Below are positions 11,159-22,597 of a stretch of DNA of 64,000 bases, piece by piece. Under the pieces are notes generated by a model that worked only from the letters and a program-made list of their open reading frames with translations, searched no databases and was not told the DNA's origin. The DNA is from Amorphophallus konjac (lineage: Eukaryota > Streptophyta > Magnoliopsida > Alismatales > Araceae), in assembly GCA_022559845.1 (NCBI GenBank), contig CM040121.1:510984566-511048565 (forward strand), given 5' to 3'. Position 1 is the first letter of the stretch, and every line of letters begins with the position of its first letter. The translations under genes and the position numbers were made by a program.

Positions 11159-13902
11159 ATCAGGCCTCGGGCCCACTTTGAAGCTCGGAAGCGACGGAAG
11201 TAGGCGCGTTACCCCCAGCACCTTCGGTGACGGTCGACCCGGGCATTGACCTCGCCTGTGCAAGAATTGTCTCGGTCGCGAGCCATCCCGAGGCATCCGG
11301 AGTTGGTGACCCCGCCGTAGTTGACCCCTCTGGATCTTCCCCGCTCGACACAGAGGAGCTAGAAACCGACTCATCAGAGTCATAAACCTGGACCAAAGGG
11401 AACTCGATCCCGGAGTCTCGATCGAAGGCGTAGTCCACCGCCCGACGATAACCCTGCTTAAACCCCTTTCGGGCGCCACGGCAAAAGCGCTACCTCGTAA
11501 TATGGTAGGGCGGCTCTCTCCAGGTCGGCTGAGTAAGTGTCCGAGCTTCTATATCGCTCGATCGCCTCCACCTCGATCTGCTACGTCCTTCCAACGAGCT
11601 CGACCCGAGCCCACTCCGCCTCGGTCGCACGCTCCTCTGCTCCCGCCAGGCGTTCCTCTGCCGCGACCATCCCTCGCTCGGCCTCGCTCGACCGCCTCTC
11701 CGCCCGGACTCGGTCCGCCTCGGCCACGGAACGAAGGTGCTCCGCTACCTCCGCCCGGTCCAGTAACTCGGCCCGTTCGAGCTCCCAGCGACCGTCCAGC
11801 TCGAGGTGACGCAGATGCTCCTCTTCCAAGAGTTTGCCCTTCCTCTCGAGCGACTCCCGGGCCTTATCCAACTGCTCAGTCAGCGCCTCGGTTTCTAGCC
11901 GGCTCGCCCGTGCCAAGTCCCTGATCGCGGAGAACTCCCGTCGGAGCCGCTCATGTTCCTCGCTGAGGCGGGCCAGTTTCCTCTCGCACCCCCCGAGGGC
12001 CCAGGTGAGACTCGATCGCTCCGCCTCCGTCCGAGCGTACGTCTTTGCCATCAAGGCCGCCGACCGAGCCCTGACTAGGCCGCCCTCCATGAGGACGTCG
12101 AGGACGCCGGAGGGGGAGTGGCGCTTGTCTCCCCCCCTCGTCTTTGTGGCAACCTCTTGGCAATCTCGGTACAGGTCGCCCGAAACGCCGAGCCTTTCCA
12201 AAGCCTCCGGCATGGAGATACGCTCCCCACCGGACGCCCCGCCAGAAGGATCGGCCCGAGCGACGGGGCCGACCGCCCTGCGCGCCGCGGTCGATTGGGG
12301 TTGCGACGCCTCCCCGGGCAAACCCCCAACCTCGACCGACGTCGCAGGATCGACCGCACCAAGAACTTCGGGCACTTGGGGCTGCGACGCCTCCCCGGGC
12401 GAACCCCAAACCTCGACCGACGCCGCAGGATCGACCGCACCAAGAACTTCGGGCACTTGGGGCTGCGACGCCCTCGCGGGCAAACCCCCATCCCTATCTA
12501 TCTCGGCCCGCGCCTCTCCGCCCGAGACAACGCCGACCTCGACCGGTCTCCCGGTCTCGACGCCGGCCGCTACAGCGCCGGCCCCCTCCATCCCCGGGGA
12601 GGGGAGAACCGACCCATCTCCTCCCTCTTAGGGGCCCCCGGTCTCTTCGGCCCCCTCTCGCCTGGTAGGTGGGGGAGCTGGCCCGGAAGGGTCGGCCCCA
12701 CCTTGCCCCCGAGAGGGGAGCGCCGCCGAGCCAGAATCACCCCCGGCAGCGGTAGGATGGCCGGCCTTCTTGGCCCGTTTCTTGGCCTTTGCGGCTTCCC
12801 GTAATCTCCCCTCCAGGGGATCCTTGCGCTTCGCCCCGCTTGACCGCGAAGATCCCTCGGAGGCCGCCCCCTTGCCCTTATTCCGGGCTTGGGAACGGCC
12901 CGCGGGAGCGACAGGCTCATCGGCCGCCGAATCATCCCCAAGATCGACGACCTCGGTGACCTCTTCCAAGGGCTCCCGCCGGATGTCTGCAATGAAGAAG
13001 AAGGTTCGGTTAGGAAATGAAAAGTCGACCCTCCGAACCCGCAGAAGAATCCGAAGAATGGCACCTGATGGCTTGAGCTGTGTAAGCATATACCGCTCCA
13101 CGTTCTCCAGCGTCACCAGCTCCTCAGTCGACCGACGATTTGTCAACAAGAGAGCGGCGTACTCTTCCACGTCGGCGGGGAACTCCTCCTGGCGCGGGGG
13201 AAGATTCGGATGGAAGTTGGGCATAACCTGGCACCTCCAGGACTCATCCACTGCTTCTGCCTTCAACTAGAAAAATTGCCTCTTCCACCCTTTGTGCGAA
13301 GAATCCTTCGCCGCCAGCGGAATACAACTCCGATTCCTGCGCGCCTGGATAAAATAGAAGCCTTTCCCCGACGACGGATGCGCCTTCAGCTCGAAGAAAT
13401 AATGAAAAAGATCCAGCGACGGGGGAACCCCCTGCAGGCGGCAGAGGATCTAAAAGGCAGAAAGCAGGAGATACGAGTTGGCCACCAGCTGAACAGGCGC
13501 CAACACGAAAAAGTTGAGAAGCTTCAAGATGAAAGGCTCGAAGGGGAGGCAGAATCCGCTCTTCCACGCCAAGAGAAAAGTACAAATATGGCTCGTACGG
13601 CTGTCCAAGCTCGTCTCATATGGGACAGCAGCTACAAAGCTATATCGGAGAGGCTGGCGAAACTGATGCTCCAATTTCTTCACATCAGCCTCCCCCAACT
13701 CACTGCGATTGGGGACGGGCTCCCGCCTCACCTGCTCGACTTCCGAGCGCAGATCCGCCATCGAGCTGGAAGAAGAACCTTCACTAGAGCCCGAAGACTC
13801 CGGGGGAGAAGGAAGCCGCCGGATCGCCTCCGCGGTCACACGCGCCGGCTCCTCAAATGCCGCCACAAGAGCTTGCTCCCCCGCTGTATCTTCACGGCGC
13901 AT
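11159..13902 (-). pseudogene. Antisense ORF of Tat copy 1 (gypsy-type 'putative transposase' domain + coiled coil)
   Basis: Reads opposite to gag-pol. The N-terminal part starts at ATG 13902 (MRREDTAGEQ). It includes a domain with GFCLPFEPFILKLLNFF and, in copy 2, GVPPSLDLFHYFFELK, which I recognise as the plant 'putative gypsy type transposon' family (PF04195-like). A Lys/Arg-rich linker (AAKAKKRAKKAG, near 12770) follows, then a long heptad-like coiled coil (CERKLARLSEEHERLRREF, ~11990). The last block, with YDSDESVSSSSVSS, ends near 11160. Breaks: frameshifts near 13450 and 11475, a TAG at 13267-13269 (TGG in copy 2) and a TAG near 11580 (GAG in copy 2). A TAA near 12628 is shared with copy 2. 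Function is unknown; nuclear location is only suggested by the basic linker. Confidence 0.7.
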
Positions 13903-14190
13903 CAAGGAGACCCAGAAGCAGAGAAATGGAGGAAAGGCCGAAAACCCTGAAAAGACTGGGAGGAACGAGCAGCGCCCTATGCCTATAAACCCTCGCGGGA
14001 GGCGGCGTGCCGTTTCAACCTCCGAGAAAAAGGGGGCCCCTTCATTTCAAATCCGTCAGGATCATTATTACTACGGGCCCAGGCGACCGCTACACGTGGC
14101 TTCGTCACGCCAACAGGATTCCACCCACCCGAGCCACGCCGGTCCAAAGCCTCAAAAAACTACTCAACCGAGCCTCCTTGGCTCGGGAGT
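13903..14190 (+). other. Noncoding DNA between antisense ORF and 3' LTR, copy 1
   Basis: Upstream region of the antisense ORF. On the minus strand it carries a TATA-like GTTTATAGG near 13985 and the ORF leader. No separate gene is seen. Confidence 0.4.
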
Positions 14191-14204
14191 AGGAGGGGGA
14201 TAAG
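14191..14204 (+). other. Polypurine tract, Tat copy 1
   Basis: AGGAGGGGGATAAG immediately precedes the LTR start TGGAGAGGGGG. The same arrangement occurs on the minus strand of copy 2 at 22296-22309. Confidence 0.75.
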
Positions 14205-14988
14205 TGGAGAGGGGGATTCCTGTAGCCCACTCAAAGAGCAGCCCCAACTAGGCCCAACAGGGCCCAACGAGGCAAGCTCGCCCAAGTGACAACCCGCAGG
14301 GCCCACTCGGAAAAGCCCAATAAAATAATGCTCGAGGAAACAACTCTCCTAGGCGGCCCCAAGGCTCGGAGAGCCCGAGCCTCGGTCAGGTCACAGGAAG
14401 ACCCGCGCACGAGCTATCCCACCGCACGAAGGGGGGAAGCACTAGCCGATCTATCCGACCCATCTCCTCACCGAGCCAGGCCTATCGCCCGATAGGGCCG
14501 CCCCCCCTAAGCTCGGAACGACTGATAAAATGTTCATCACTGCAGCCGTTAGAGTCCACAGCGGGCCAAACGCTAAGAAGTCCAGGAGCTCCGGCTTCCC
14601 CGTGAGGATAACGCCCCCACGATGAGGCCATAAAAGCCCACGACGAGGACGTAACCTCCATCGGAGACCTCTCAGCTTGCAGGACTCCAGAGGGCGGCGC
14701 ACTATTTAAACCTGGGATACCCTCCTGCGAAAGGTAAGCCAAAAAGGGCATTGTTCCACCCCCAACTCCTGAGCAAGGATCACTTCACCCCATTGGTGGA
14801 GAGGGATCTCGCGCCTTCACCTTCTCCTCCCTATCGCTGCTCCCACCATTGCTCTACTGACTTGAGCGTCGGAGGGTTTTGCCCCAGAGAATCCCCCTGG
14901 GCCCTCTGACCCGTTTCCCTGTCTTGCAGTTCATTAACTTGGTGATTACCTGCCAGCTCAGGAACCAGCACGAGATTTCGCGTCTGCA
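14205..14988 (+). repeat. 3' LTR of Tat copy 1 (784 bp)
   Basis: Begins TGGAGAGGGGG and ends GTCTGCA. Its length, 784 bp, equals that of the 3' LTR of copy 2. The start is fixed by copy 2, where a 5-bp target duplication directly abuts the equivalent base. A TATA-like TATTTAAA lies near 14703. Confidence 0.88.
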
Positions 14989-17937
14989 CCATGAGTCACT
15001 TATTTATTAAGTCATTGAATGCATGCATATTCAAATAACTGTATACATCAAGTCTGCATAAATTCTCATGCACTGTCTAGCATAAATTTGGAAAAACTTG
15101 CTTCTCATATTAGAATGCATATCCATTCTCATGCATATACATTATTGATGCAACTTGATATTTGCATGTGTGAGACTGTGAATGCACTTCTCAAAGTGAC
15201 GCTAAACTCAAGGGATCCAAGGAAGCTTGGGTACCCAAATCTACAATATGAGAACTTTGATTACAGGAGTGACTTAAGGGTCATGAAGAAATTGAGAAAA
15301 ATAATGGATTCTCAAGGCAAAGGTAAGAAAACAAAAATGTGAAATACTAACCTTCATGAGGTTAGTGATTATGGTGGTGAAGGCCTATGTACTGTCAGCT
15401 GAACTAAGGTAATTCAACCTCTTGCTATGAAAATGAAATTTCATTAGCCTATGGGATTTGGTGATGTTATTCTAATGACACGTATTGCTTCTATAAACCT
15501 GAAATGATTGTTCCTCCATTCTTCTGTGATTAATTTGCTTACTGGTTGAATGAAATTGAAAATCTTGAAGATTATGTTGACTATTGAACATCCTTCAATC
15601 TGATTGCTTGAGCACATTTGAGTTTAATTGAGTATCTGGTATATCAAATACTGAGTAGTGAAAAGGTGGATTATGTTCACCTGGAAACTCTCACTATGTG
15701 TGAGTTGGTCTTTGGGCCAAAGTTCTCCACCTCGTACCAAAACTCGAAGAAAGAGAATGGTTGGCCTTGAAATAATTTTCTGATGATATTCAATGCTCCT
15801 TAGTCAGCTAGCCTCATGTCATAAAAGAACACATTGCACCTTCACTGAATTTTTCTAAAATTCATGCATTTGTCAAGGGGGAGTCTTGCTAGCTAAACAA
15901 CTTGAAATGAATGCTATTTCATTTTTTATTGATTGAGCGACCTCCAATTGTAAAATGCAACATACTTATGATGAATTGCTTCAAGTTTTCTGAAATTGAT
16001 CCTTAATGATGTGAAAAAATCTGCAATGAAAATGTTAATTCCTGAATGGCTTGTGAATGTTTTCAAAACTTTTGAAAAATGATTGAAAATCTGCCTTTGA
16101 ACATTTTTTTTGAAAAAAAATTGGCATCAAATAAAAAATGGGTTGCATTGCCTAATTTTGATCATTTCTGCACGCCTGCTCATATAAGTCATGAAATTAA
16201 AAATGCTTGTGGTTCATCATTCGAAACTAAATGTCTTCTTGTAGAATCTATTAAATGGTCTGAAAAATAAACTTTCCCATCTTGTTTTTGCATACTATAT
16301 GCCATCATCATATAATTATAGGTTGCATGCATTAGAATTCAATGCATTAGGTGCATTTAGATCATCCAAAAAAAAACTAAAAATTTGTTATTTGCATCCA
16401 TGCTACGTCTTGCACTTTGCATTGCACTCAGGACATTCAAATAAAGATCTGAAATTTTGCATACATGATGCATTCTACACTTACATTGCACATTGCATAA
16501 CTTTCAAATTGTGTGCTTGCATATTATTATATGATATTCACCCCCATCCTTGAAATTTTTAAGACCTTATAATTCTTGCTAAATAATGTTGCATTTGAGT
16601 CGTCACTGGAGTGTCTCTTGTCGATACACTCAGGAGGAGTAAACTTTTAATAAGTGCATCTATTTAGGAGGAGCTGCACTGTTATGTGTTCATAATATTT
16701 TCGGTGTTCATGCTGAATCAAATTCACACACATTATGCACTAAATATGAAAAAGAGTGTTAAAGATAAGGATATAAGAATTTCTTTTCAACACTCTAGAG
16801 AGATTAAACTTGCTGCATGTATATTGTAGAGACAGTTGAGAAAAAAGCTACCTACCTATCTTTGTTGAAAAGAATATGTGATAAGATGAAAGGCAGAGCA
16901 ATGCTTGAGACGTGATAATTGGATGCACGTCACTTGAGACGTGATGTGGTTCATTTCTAAAAAGTGTGACTAAAGTACCTCTATTCAAAATGAAGTGAAA
17001 TGGTTCAATATTCTGAGTAACTGGGGATTCTGACATGAGCTCCATGCGTCTACTCGCGTAAAAAGGAATTATTTGAACCTGATCATTCTTAGAAAATTCT
17101 GATTGTCATTGTGATATAAATGATACATTGATGTGAAGAAAAAGTTGATAAGGTAGATCGTAGCCTCCAATACGCTGTTCTCAAAATTGAAGTGCAGTCT
17201 GTAAAATGTGTCATTGTGTTGATCTGAAAATCTGAATATCCATATTGAAACTATCATTTTTCATGTTACTCACTTACACATCTGAAAATTTGATTTATTA
17301 TATATTCAGAAAATTGATTGACCGCTTTAGCAATTGCATGAATCTCTTATATGTTTGCACAACCTCGTAGGTGCTATATATGAATATTCCGGTTGTGATG
17401 ACTCTCATACGTCTTTCTCATACCCATTCCCTTCTTAAATAAGTAAGGGGGAGATATGTTGCATGTCTATATATACATAACTGTCTAGTTGCATTGTGTG
17501 AATTTCATATGTCATCAGTTGTATGTATCTAGCTTCATGCATTTCAAAAGAAAATGTAAAAATCTGAAAATCAATAAAATTCCAAAAATTTCGACTTCAA
17601 ATTCTTTACACTTGCTACATGGGGTGTTAGCTTTGAATGGTATCATCTTGATTTGTGAATCTTGGTCTGCAACTCTTAAGACTACACACTTTTTTGTCTC
17701 TATAATTAACAATTGGAATCACAAAGAATCAACATGTCTTTTGTTTCCCATATCTTTGCCTTGCTATTGCCTCATTTGAACTTCTGAAGTGGGCTCTCAT
17801 TGATTTATGAATCTGCTTGCTGAAATTTGAACCTCATTGCCATCCTCACACTTTTTGATAATGTCAAAGGGGGAGAAGAATATGATCTTGTCTGTGTCAG
17901 TCATAAAATTTTTCATCATCAAAAAGGGGGAGATTAT
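14989..17937 (+). other. Decayed internal region of the copia-like element
   Basis: Nearly 3 kb without a gene. ORFs are at most about 107 codons, and I recognise no domain in them, including 15019-15342 (RDPRKLGYPN...) and 16079-16270. Purine tracts mark it as a retroelement 3' region. The final tract at 17921-17937 is the likely primer site. Confidence 0.5.
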
Positions 17938-17956
17938 TGTATATGCCTTGCATATA

Positions 17957-18232
17957 TTTTTGATGATAACTAAACTTTATGTTTGCTTGCATATGTTCTT
18001 GTTTGCACATGTTCTTGATGTCAGTGTGCACTCATGTTATGTTGTTATTCAAATATGGTTGAGATGACAAATGGCTTTTGAGGCAGGCTCAAAGTTTTTG
18101 ATGATAACTAAACTTTATGTTTATTTGCACATGTTCTTGCTTTCACATGTTCTTGATGTCAGTGTGCACTCATGTTGTTGTTCAAATATGGTTGAGATGG
18201 CAAATGACTTTTGAGGCAGGCTCAAACATGTT
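17957..18232 (+). repeat. 138-bp tandem duplication inside the copia LTR
   Basis: Two units starting TTTTTGATGATAACTAAAC, at 17957 and 18095. Both run through CTTGATGTCAGTGTGCACTC and end GAGGCAGGCTCAAA, with small differences. Confidence 0.85.
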
Positions 18233-18979
18233 GGTTAAATGTATTGCTATATGGTCTTGATTCTTGGTTGGAATTGTTGGTTTTCCAAGAGGTTTCCTAG
18301 TTTTTAACCGTGAACAAAGTCTTTGTGCATCTCATGATGTATTAACCTTGACTATCTTGAATTGTAGGATAAAACATCATGGTGGTCGCTTGGAAGGTAA
18401 AACAACGTGTGGATAAGCACATTGCTATCTACAATCTAAAACAAGTGGTAAACCATGTCTACACTATTCAAGAACCCTTGGTAAGGCTATGGCATTCTCA
18501 ACTGGTAAAGCAAGTAAAGTCGACTTGCCTCCATGGGAAGTTGATTTGGTCTGATGTGAAAAGGTTCTCTATGCTTGAACATATGAATTTGATTGTTCGT
18601 GGATCTATTGACTTAACCTTGATCAATAGATTAGAAGCTATGATACTCAGGCTTTCAAAGGTTTCTCATGCATATCTTTTAATGTGCTCTTAATGGGTTG
18701 AACTTGCTCCTTGCATTTCCACAGAGAATCATTTTGAAATGAGATTTCATGAGTCTTTTGCATAATGTTGAATGCATTCCGTGCATAATCAAAGCCAGAT
18801 TAAAACTAAAATGCATGAATTGTACGAGGATATGAACCTCAAAAGGATCATGTTTCAAAAGCCTAGAATGAGTCCAAACCAACTCAAATTGAATGGAACA
18901 AAGTGTGGTCTTACAGTATATTCTATAATGATATGATCCATGGACTGAACTATGTTGTTTTGCAGGACTTCCAGAGTTC

Positions 18980-19152
18980 GGTCGACCTGGAAGACTGGTC
19001 CGGTCGACCTGATTTACCAGCACCTAGAAATCATTAATTTTCTAGATTTCGGTTGACCGCCAACCCAGGGCCGGTCGACCGATTTTCCCAGCAATGAAAT
19101 CTTCATTTCCTGTAAAATTCCGGTCGACCGCCCCCCTATTTCCAGTCGACCG
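18980..19152 (+). repeat. Cluster of GGTCGACC palindromes
   Basis: Six occurrences of the palindrome GGTCGACC or one-base variants within 175 bp (about 18980, 19001, 19051, 19072, 19121 and 19144), alternating with AT-rich spacers inside the LTR. Confidence 0.85.
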
Positions 19153-19603
19153 CCATCTTCGCAGCCCCTATTTTTGACTTTGTTCCCTTCAGCGTGTTCA
19201 ACCCTCTCTTTAGGACTTTTGGGTTCCCAAGCCACCAGATATGCCTAAAATCATGGATCTATGTTTTGGCATGTCCTTTGACCAACCCAAGGCTTCTAAA
19301 AATATCTTTTAGAGCAAAGAAACCCTAATCACCAAAGGGATTCAAAGGCGGCTATCAAGGGAGAAAGAAGGCTGCGGCAAATACTCCGTGAACAGTACTT
19401 GATCCAGCCATTCTTCATCAAACCTCAAGTATTTGAAGATCATTATGAGCCAATCAAGTGGAAATCAAGTGGAGATTCAAGCCTCATTCAAGATCTGCAT
19501 CATACACTCAAGGGGAGCCTAAATCAAGAGTTTTCTCAACTGTGTTTCATTTATCTTTGTGTTTTGAGCTTCAAGTCTTGTTCTTTGTAATCTGCAAACA
19601 TCA

Positions 19604-19880
19604 GTGTGTGTGGATCGATTCAGATCTGTGGCCGTGTGGATTATCTTGTTCAGATCCGTGTGTGTGTGTGGATGTTCTTAGATCTGCATGTGTGTGTGTG
19701 AATCTATCCAGATCAGATTGTTCAAGTGTGTAGAGTGTTGCATCTGTCGCAGCGTGCGTGTGTGTGTTGTTAATCTGGTCATCGGATAGTGTTGGAGCTC
19801 GTCTCCATGTGTATGTGTTGGAGCTCATCTCCGTGTGTCTGTTGGGGCACGTCCCCGTGTGTGTGTGTGTGCAGGCATCG
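19604..19880 (+). repeat. TG-rich microsatellite-like tract
   Basis: Many short (GT)n runs of 4-6 units, interrupted by GATCT and GGAGCTC phrases. The 60-100-codon ORFs over it are compositional and not genes. Confidence 0.7.
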
Positions 19881-21280
19881 TCCTGCGTGTGTGGTTGGAG
19901 TGTGTCTCCGTGTTGGGGATTCATCCCCGTGCTGGTTTATAGCAGTGAAGCCTCACCGGGTTTTGGTGAGGGGTGGACGTAGGTTGCCGTAGTTGCATCC
20001 GAACCACCTTAAAAATCATCGTGCATTGTGGTTTGAATTGTGTGGTTTGGCTCATTTCTTCTACCTCCATTCCGTGTGATTGTTAATGCATATTGTTGTT
20101 TCGGGTTTGATCTAGCATAATCGGTCTTTTATCTAAATAGATCTTTGGTATATCAAAAGGTGTTTTTGAATCGACAAGATCACTCTTGTCAGGACAATAG
20201 CATCTTGCGTGAGTAGAATCCCTGGATTCACACCTCCGCCTTGTACCAAGGAACTATCGTGGAGATAGATTTTGATAGATCTAGCTTGTGGTTAAACAGA
20301 TTTGAATTCCTAGTTGATGCTTCATCATATTTATTTAAATCGGTTAAAAATTTGTTAAAAGTTGTTATCACCCAATTCACCCCCCTCTTGGGTGTCATTG
20401 ATCGCGGGACTTCAGTCGGAAATAAGGAAACAACTTTAGCGAAAATTATATTCCGTCCTTCGCAGTCAGAGCTTTACTAGACAACCGTGGAATTACGGCC
20501 ATGTAAGAGGTGGGACAGTGGGAGGCTCCCCTCGTATATACTAGGTCCTAATTAATAAATAACTTGTCCACTTAAAGCGTTTGCCCGTTGACCTCTTTCC
20601 TTAGACACCGTCCTTCCGTGGAAATCTAGCGAGCTACACGACTTTTCGAAATCACGGTAATACTTAAACTTGTATATCGATTCAAGATTATGCAAGTAAC
20701 CCATGCGATTTTTAAAGATGATATCTACTCTATTCACAAGCTAGAAATATAATAGAGTGATAGATGGCAAGGATAATTTGAAGGTAACAAGAACTAGGAA
20801 GGAAACTTAAGCTCATGGAATAGAATTCTTATCTTCCGAATCCTAATTTATTCATGTGTGGGACTTACATGATATGCAACAAGATATGATTTAGAATTTG
20901 AAATTTATTGATCCAGTATACTGGATGATATATTGGTTTAGATATCTCCTGAAAACATCGAGAAACGACATGCAGAGATTAGCAAAAATCCCTTTTTCGG
21001 CGTGTTTATGATACCTCTTCAATATATTAGCTATAACATGCTTAATACTAAATAAAAATTCAGGAAAATGGTACCAATGGAAAGAGCACTTGAAAACACA
21101 CAAGATGACATGATTTATTGATGATTTAGCCTGAGAGACACATACCTTTAATCGAATTGAAGAGGAAGGGAAAACTGGACGAAATGTTCAAGAGCTCCTT
21201 TTCTCCTCCAAATCACACCTCCAATCCTTCCTTCAACGTAGAAAATGCCTCAAGGGTGATTAAAGGGTTTGAGATGGACC

Positions 21281-21288
21281 TATTTATA
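21281..21288 (-). promoter_or_regulatory. TATA box on the minus strand of repeat H
   Basis: Minus strand reads TTCTATAAATAGGTCC, a good plant TATA context, inside an otherwise noncoding LTR-like segment. Confidence 0.45.
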
Positions 21289-21506
21289 GAAAAAGCTTGG
21301 CCAAAATTGTCACGCCCCGAGCGCGGAAGATACCTGGGGTCGCGGCCAGCTTATATAGAACCAATCAATCAGAACAATATATATTTTTGACAAAAGATAG
21401 AGTGCGCAAAAGACTAAATAATGACTAAGATTAAATTTCTAAAATGATACCAATAGTCCAAGATGACAATTATCATACAACCAAATGGTGATAATTCTAG
21501 TCCATG

Positions 21507-21511
21507 ACATT
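21507..21511. repeat. Target-site duplication of Tat copy 2 (left)
   Basis: ACATT here and at 33099-33103, exactly flanking the LTR ends at 21512 and 33098. Confidence 0.9.
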
Positions 21512-22295
21512 TGAAGAAGCGAAATCTCGCGTTGGTTCCTGAGCTGGCTGGTAATCACCAAGTTAATGAACTGCAAGACAGGGAAACGGGTCAGAGGGCC
21601 CAGCGGGATTCCCTGGGGCAAAACCCTCCGACGCTCAAGTCAGTAGAGCAATGGTGGGAGCAGCGATAGGGAGGAGAAGGTGAAGGCGCGAGATCCCTCT
21701 CCACCAATGGGGTGAAATGATCCTTGCTCAGGAGTTGGGGGTGGAACAATGCCCTTTTTGGCTTACTTTTCGTAGGAGGGTATCCCAGGTTTAAATAGTG
21801 CGCCGCCCTCTGGAGTCCTGCAAGCTGAGAGGTCTCCGGTGGAGGTTACGTCCTCGTCGTGGGCTTTTATGGCCTCATCGTGGGGGCATTATCCTCGCGG
21901 GGAAGCCGGAGCTCCGGGACTTCTTAGCGTTTGGCCCGCTGTGGACTCTAACGGCTGCAGTGATGGACATTTTATCGGTCGTTCCGAGCTTAGGGGGGCC
22001 GGCCCTATCGGGAAATAGGCCTGGCTCGGTGAGGAGATGGGTCGGATAGACCGGCTAGCGCTTCCCCCCTTCGTGCGGAGGGATAGCTCGTGCGCGGGTC
22101 TTCCTGTGACCTGACCGAGGCTCGGGCTCTCCGAGCCTTGGGGCCGCCTAGGAGAGTTGTTTCCTCGAGCATTGTTTTATTGGGCTTTTCCGAGTGGGCC
22201 CTGCGGGCTGTCACTTGGGCGAGCTTGCCTCGTTGGGCCCTGTTGGGCCTAGTTGGGTCTGCTCTTTGAGTGGGCTGCAGGAATCCCCCTCTCCA
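21512..22295 (-). repeat. 3' LTR of Tat copy 2 (784 bp)
   Basis: On the plus strand starts TGAAGAAGCG and ends CTCTCCA. It is bounded by ACATT on the left and the polypurine tract complement CTTGTCCCCCTCCT (22296-22309) on the right. Same length as the LTR of copy 1. Confidence 0.93.
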
Positions 22296-22309
22296 CTTGT
22301 CCCCCTCCT
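22296..22309 (-). other. Polypurine tract, Tat copy 2
   Basis: Minus strand AGGAGGGGGACAAG immediately before the LTR start TGGAGAG. Confidence 0.8.
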
Positions 22310-22597
22310 ACTCTCGAGCCAAGGAGGCTCGGTTGAGTAGTTTTTCGAGACTTTGGACCGGCGTGGCTCGGGTGGGTGGAATCCTGTTGGCATGATGAAG
22401 CCACGTGTAGCGGTCGCCTTGGCCCGTAGTAATAATGATCCTGACGGATTTGAAATGAAGGGGCCCCCTTTTTCTCGGATGTTGAAATGGCGCGCCGCCT
22501 CCTGCGAGGGTTTATAGGTGTTGGGCGCTGCTCGTTCCTCCCAGTCTTTTCAAGGTTTTTGGCCTTTCCTCCATTTCTCTGCTTCTGGGGCTCCTTG
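22310..22597 (+). other. Upstream region of the antisense ORF, Tat copy 2
   Basis: Noncoding. GTTTATAGG near 22509 could serve as a TATA element for the plus-strand ORF that starts at 22598, followed by a CT-rich leader (CTTTCCTCCATTTCTC). This promoter is an inference from spacing only. The short inverted repeat CGAGCCaaggaGGCTCG lies near 22315. Confidence 0.35.

Larger units (their letters stand above)
5183..14988 (+). mobile_element. Tat-type Ty3/gypsy retrotransposon, copy 1 (5' end missing)
   Basis: Collinear with the complement of 21512-31313, so the two copies form arms of a ~9.8-kb inverted repeat. Order: gag (entered mid-gene), protease, RT, gypsy RNase H, a second archaeal-type RNase H, integrase, noncoding DNA, a long antisense ORF, polypurine tract and 3' LTR. 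The second RNase H and the integrase motif YGTEAVIPLEV identify the Tat lineage. The abrupt start at 5183, abutting an intact LTR end, fits an Athila insertion splitting the element. The other half should lie left of the window. Confidence 0.88.
14989..20414 (+). mobile_element. Ty1/copia remnant, SIRE/Maximus-like, 3' region and LTR
   Basis: AT-rich DNA without a usable ORF, carrying several GGGGGAG purine tracts (near 15879, 17447, 17871 and 17926). The last, AAAAAGGGGGAGATTAT, precedes a long LTR. Repeated purine tracts upstream of the LTR and an LTR ending in the CAATTCACCCCCCTCTTGG phrase are typical of SIRE/Maximus copia elements. No RT or integrase motif is readable, so this is the decayed 3' (envelope-like/UTR) part. 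Tat copy 1 interrupts it at 14988/14989. Confidence 0.6.
17938..20414 (+). repeat. LTR of the SIRE/Maximus-like element (~2.5 kb)
   Basis: Starts TGTATATGCC after the polypurine tract. The end is either GGTGTCA at 20397 or GGACTTCA at 20414, just after the CAATTCACCCCCCTCTTGGG phrase. The LTR contains a 138-bp tandem duplication, a cluster of GGTCGACC palindromes and a TG-rich tract. The partner LTR is not in the window. Confidence 0.55.
20415..21511 (-). other. Older LTR-like repeat 'H', left segment
   Basis: Noncoding. The joined order 20415-21511, 33104-33412, 45703 onward reconstructs one sequence split by two insertions, as shown by the target duplications ACATT and CATGC. On the minus strand it has TATAAATA at 21281-21288, a possible donor AAAG/GTATGT near 21140 and an acceptor TTTTCAG near 20950, which would suit an LTR leader. 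The phrase TGTCACGCCCCGAGCGCGG at 21308 resembles chromovirus LTR sequence. Family not settled. Confidence 0.45.

Noticed and set aside
14221..14230. Tat LTR start at the second TG (TGTAGCCC)
   Set aside because: In copy 2 the ACATT target duplication abuts the base equivalent to 14205, so the first TG is the true end.
19601..19924. ORFs rich in His/Thr or Val/Cys
   Set aside because: Products of the TG-rich tract in the LTR.
21308..21327. TGTCACGCCCCGAG as the start of the Tekay 5' LTR
   Set aside because: It would need an LTR of several kb after removing insertions. TGTGACGACCC at 50874 pairs perfectly with GGGTCGTCACA at 51854 and lies at a normal distance from the primer site.
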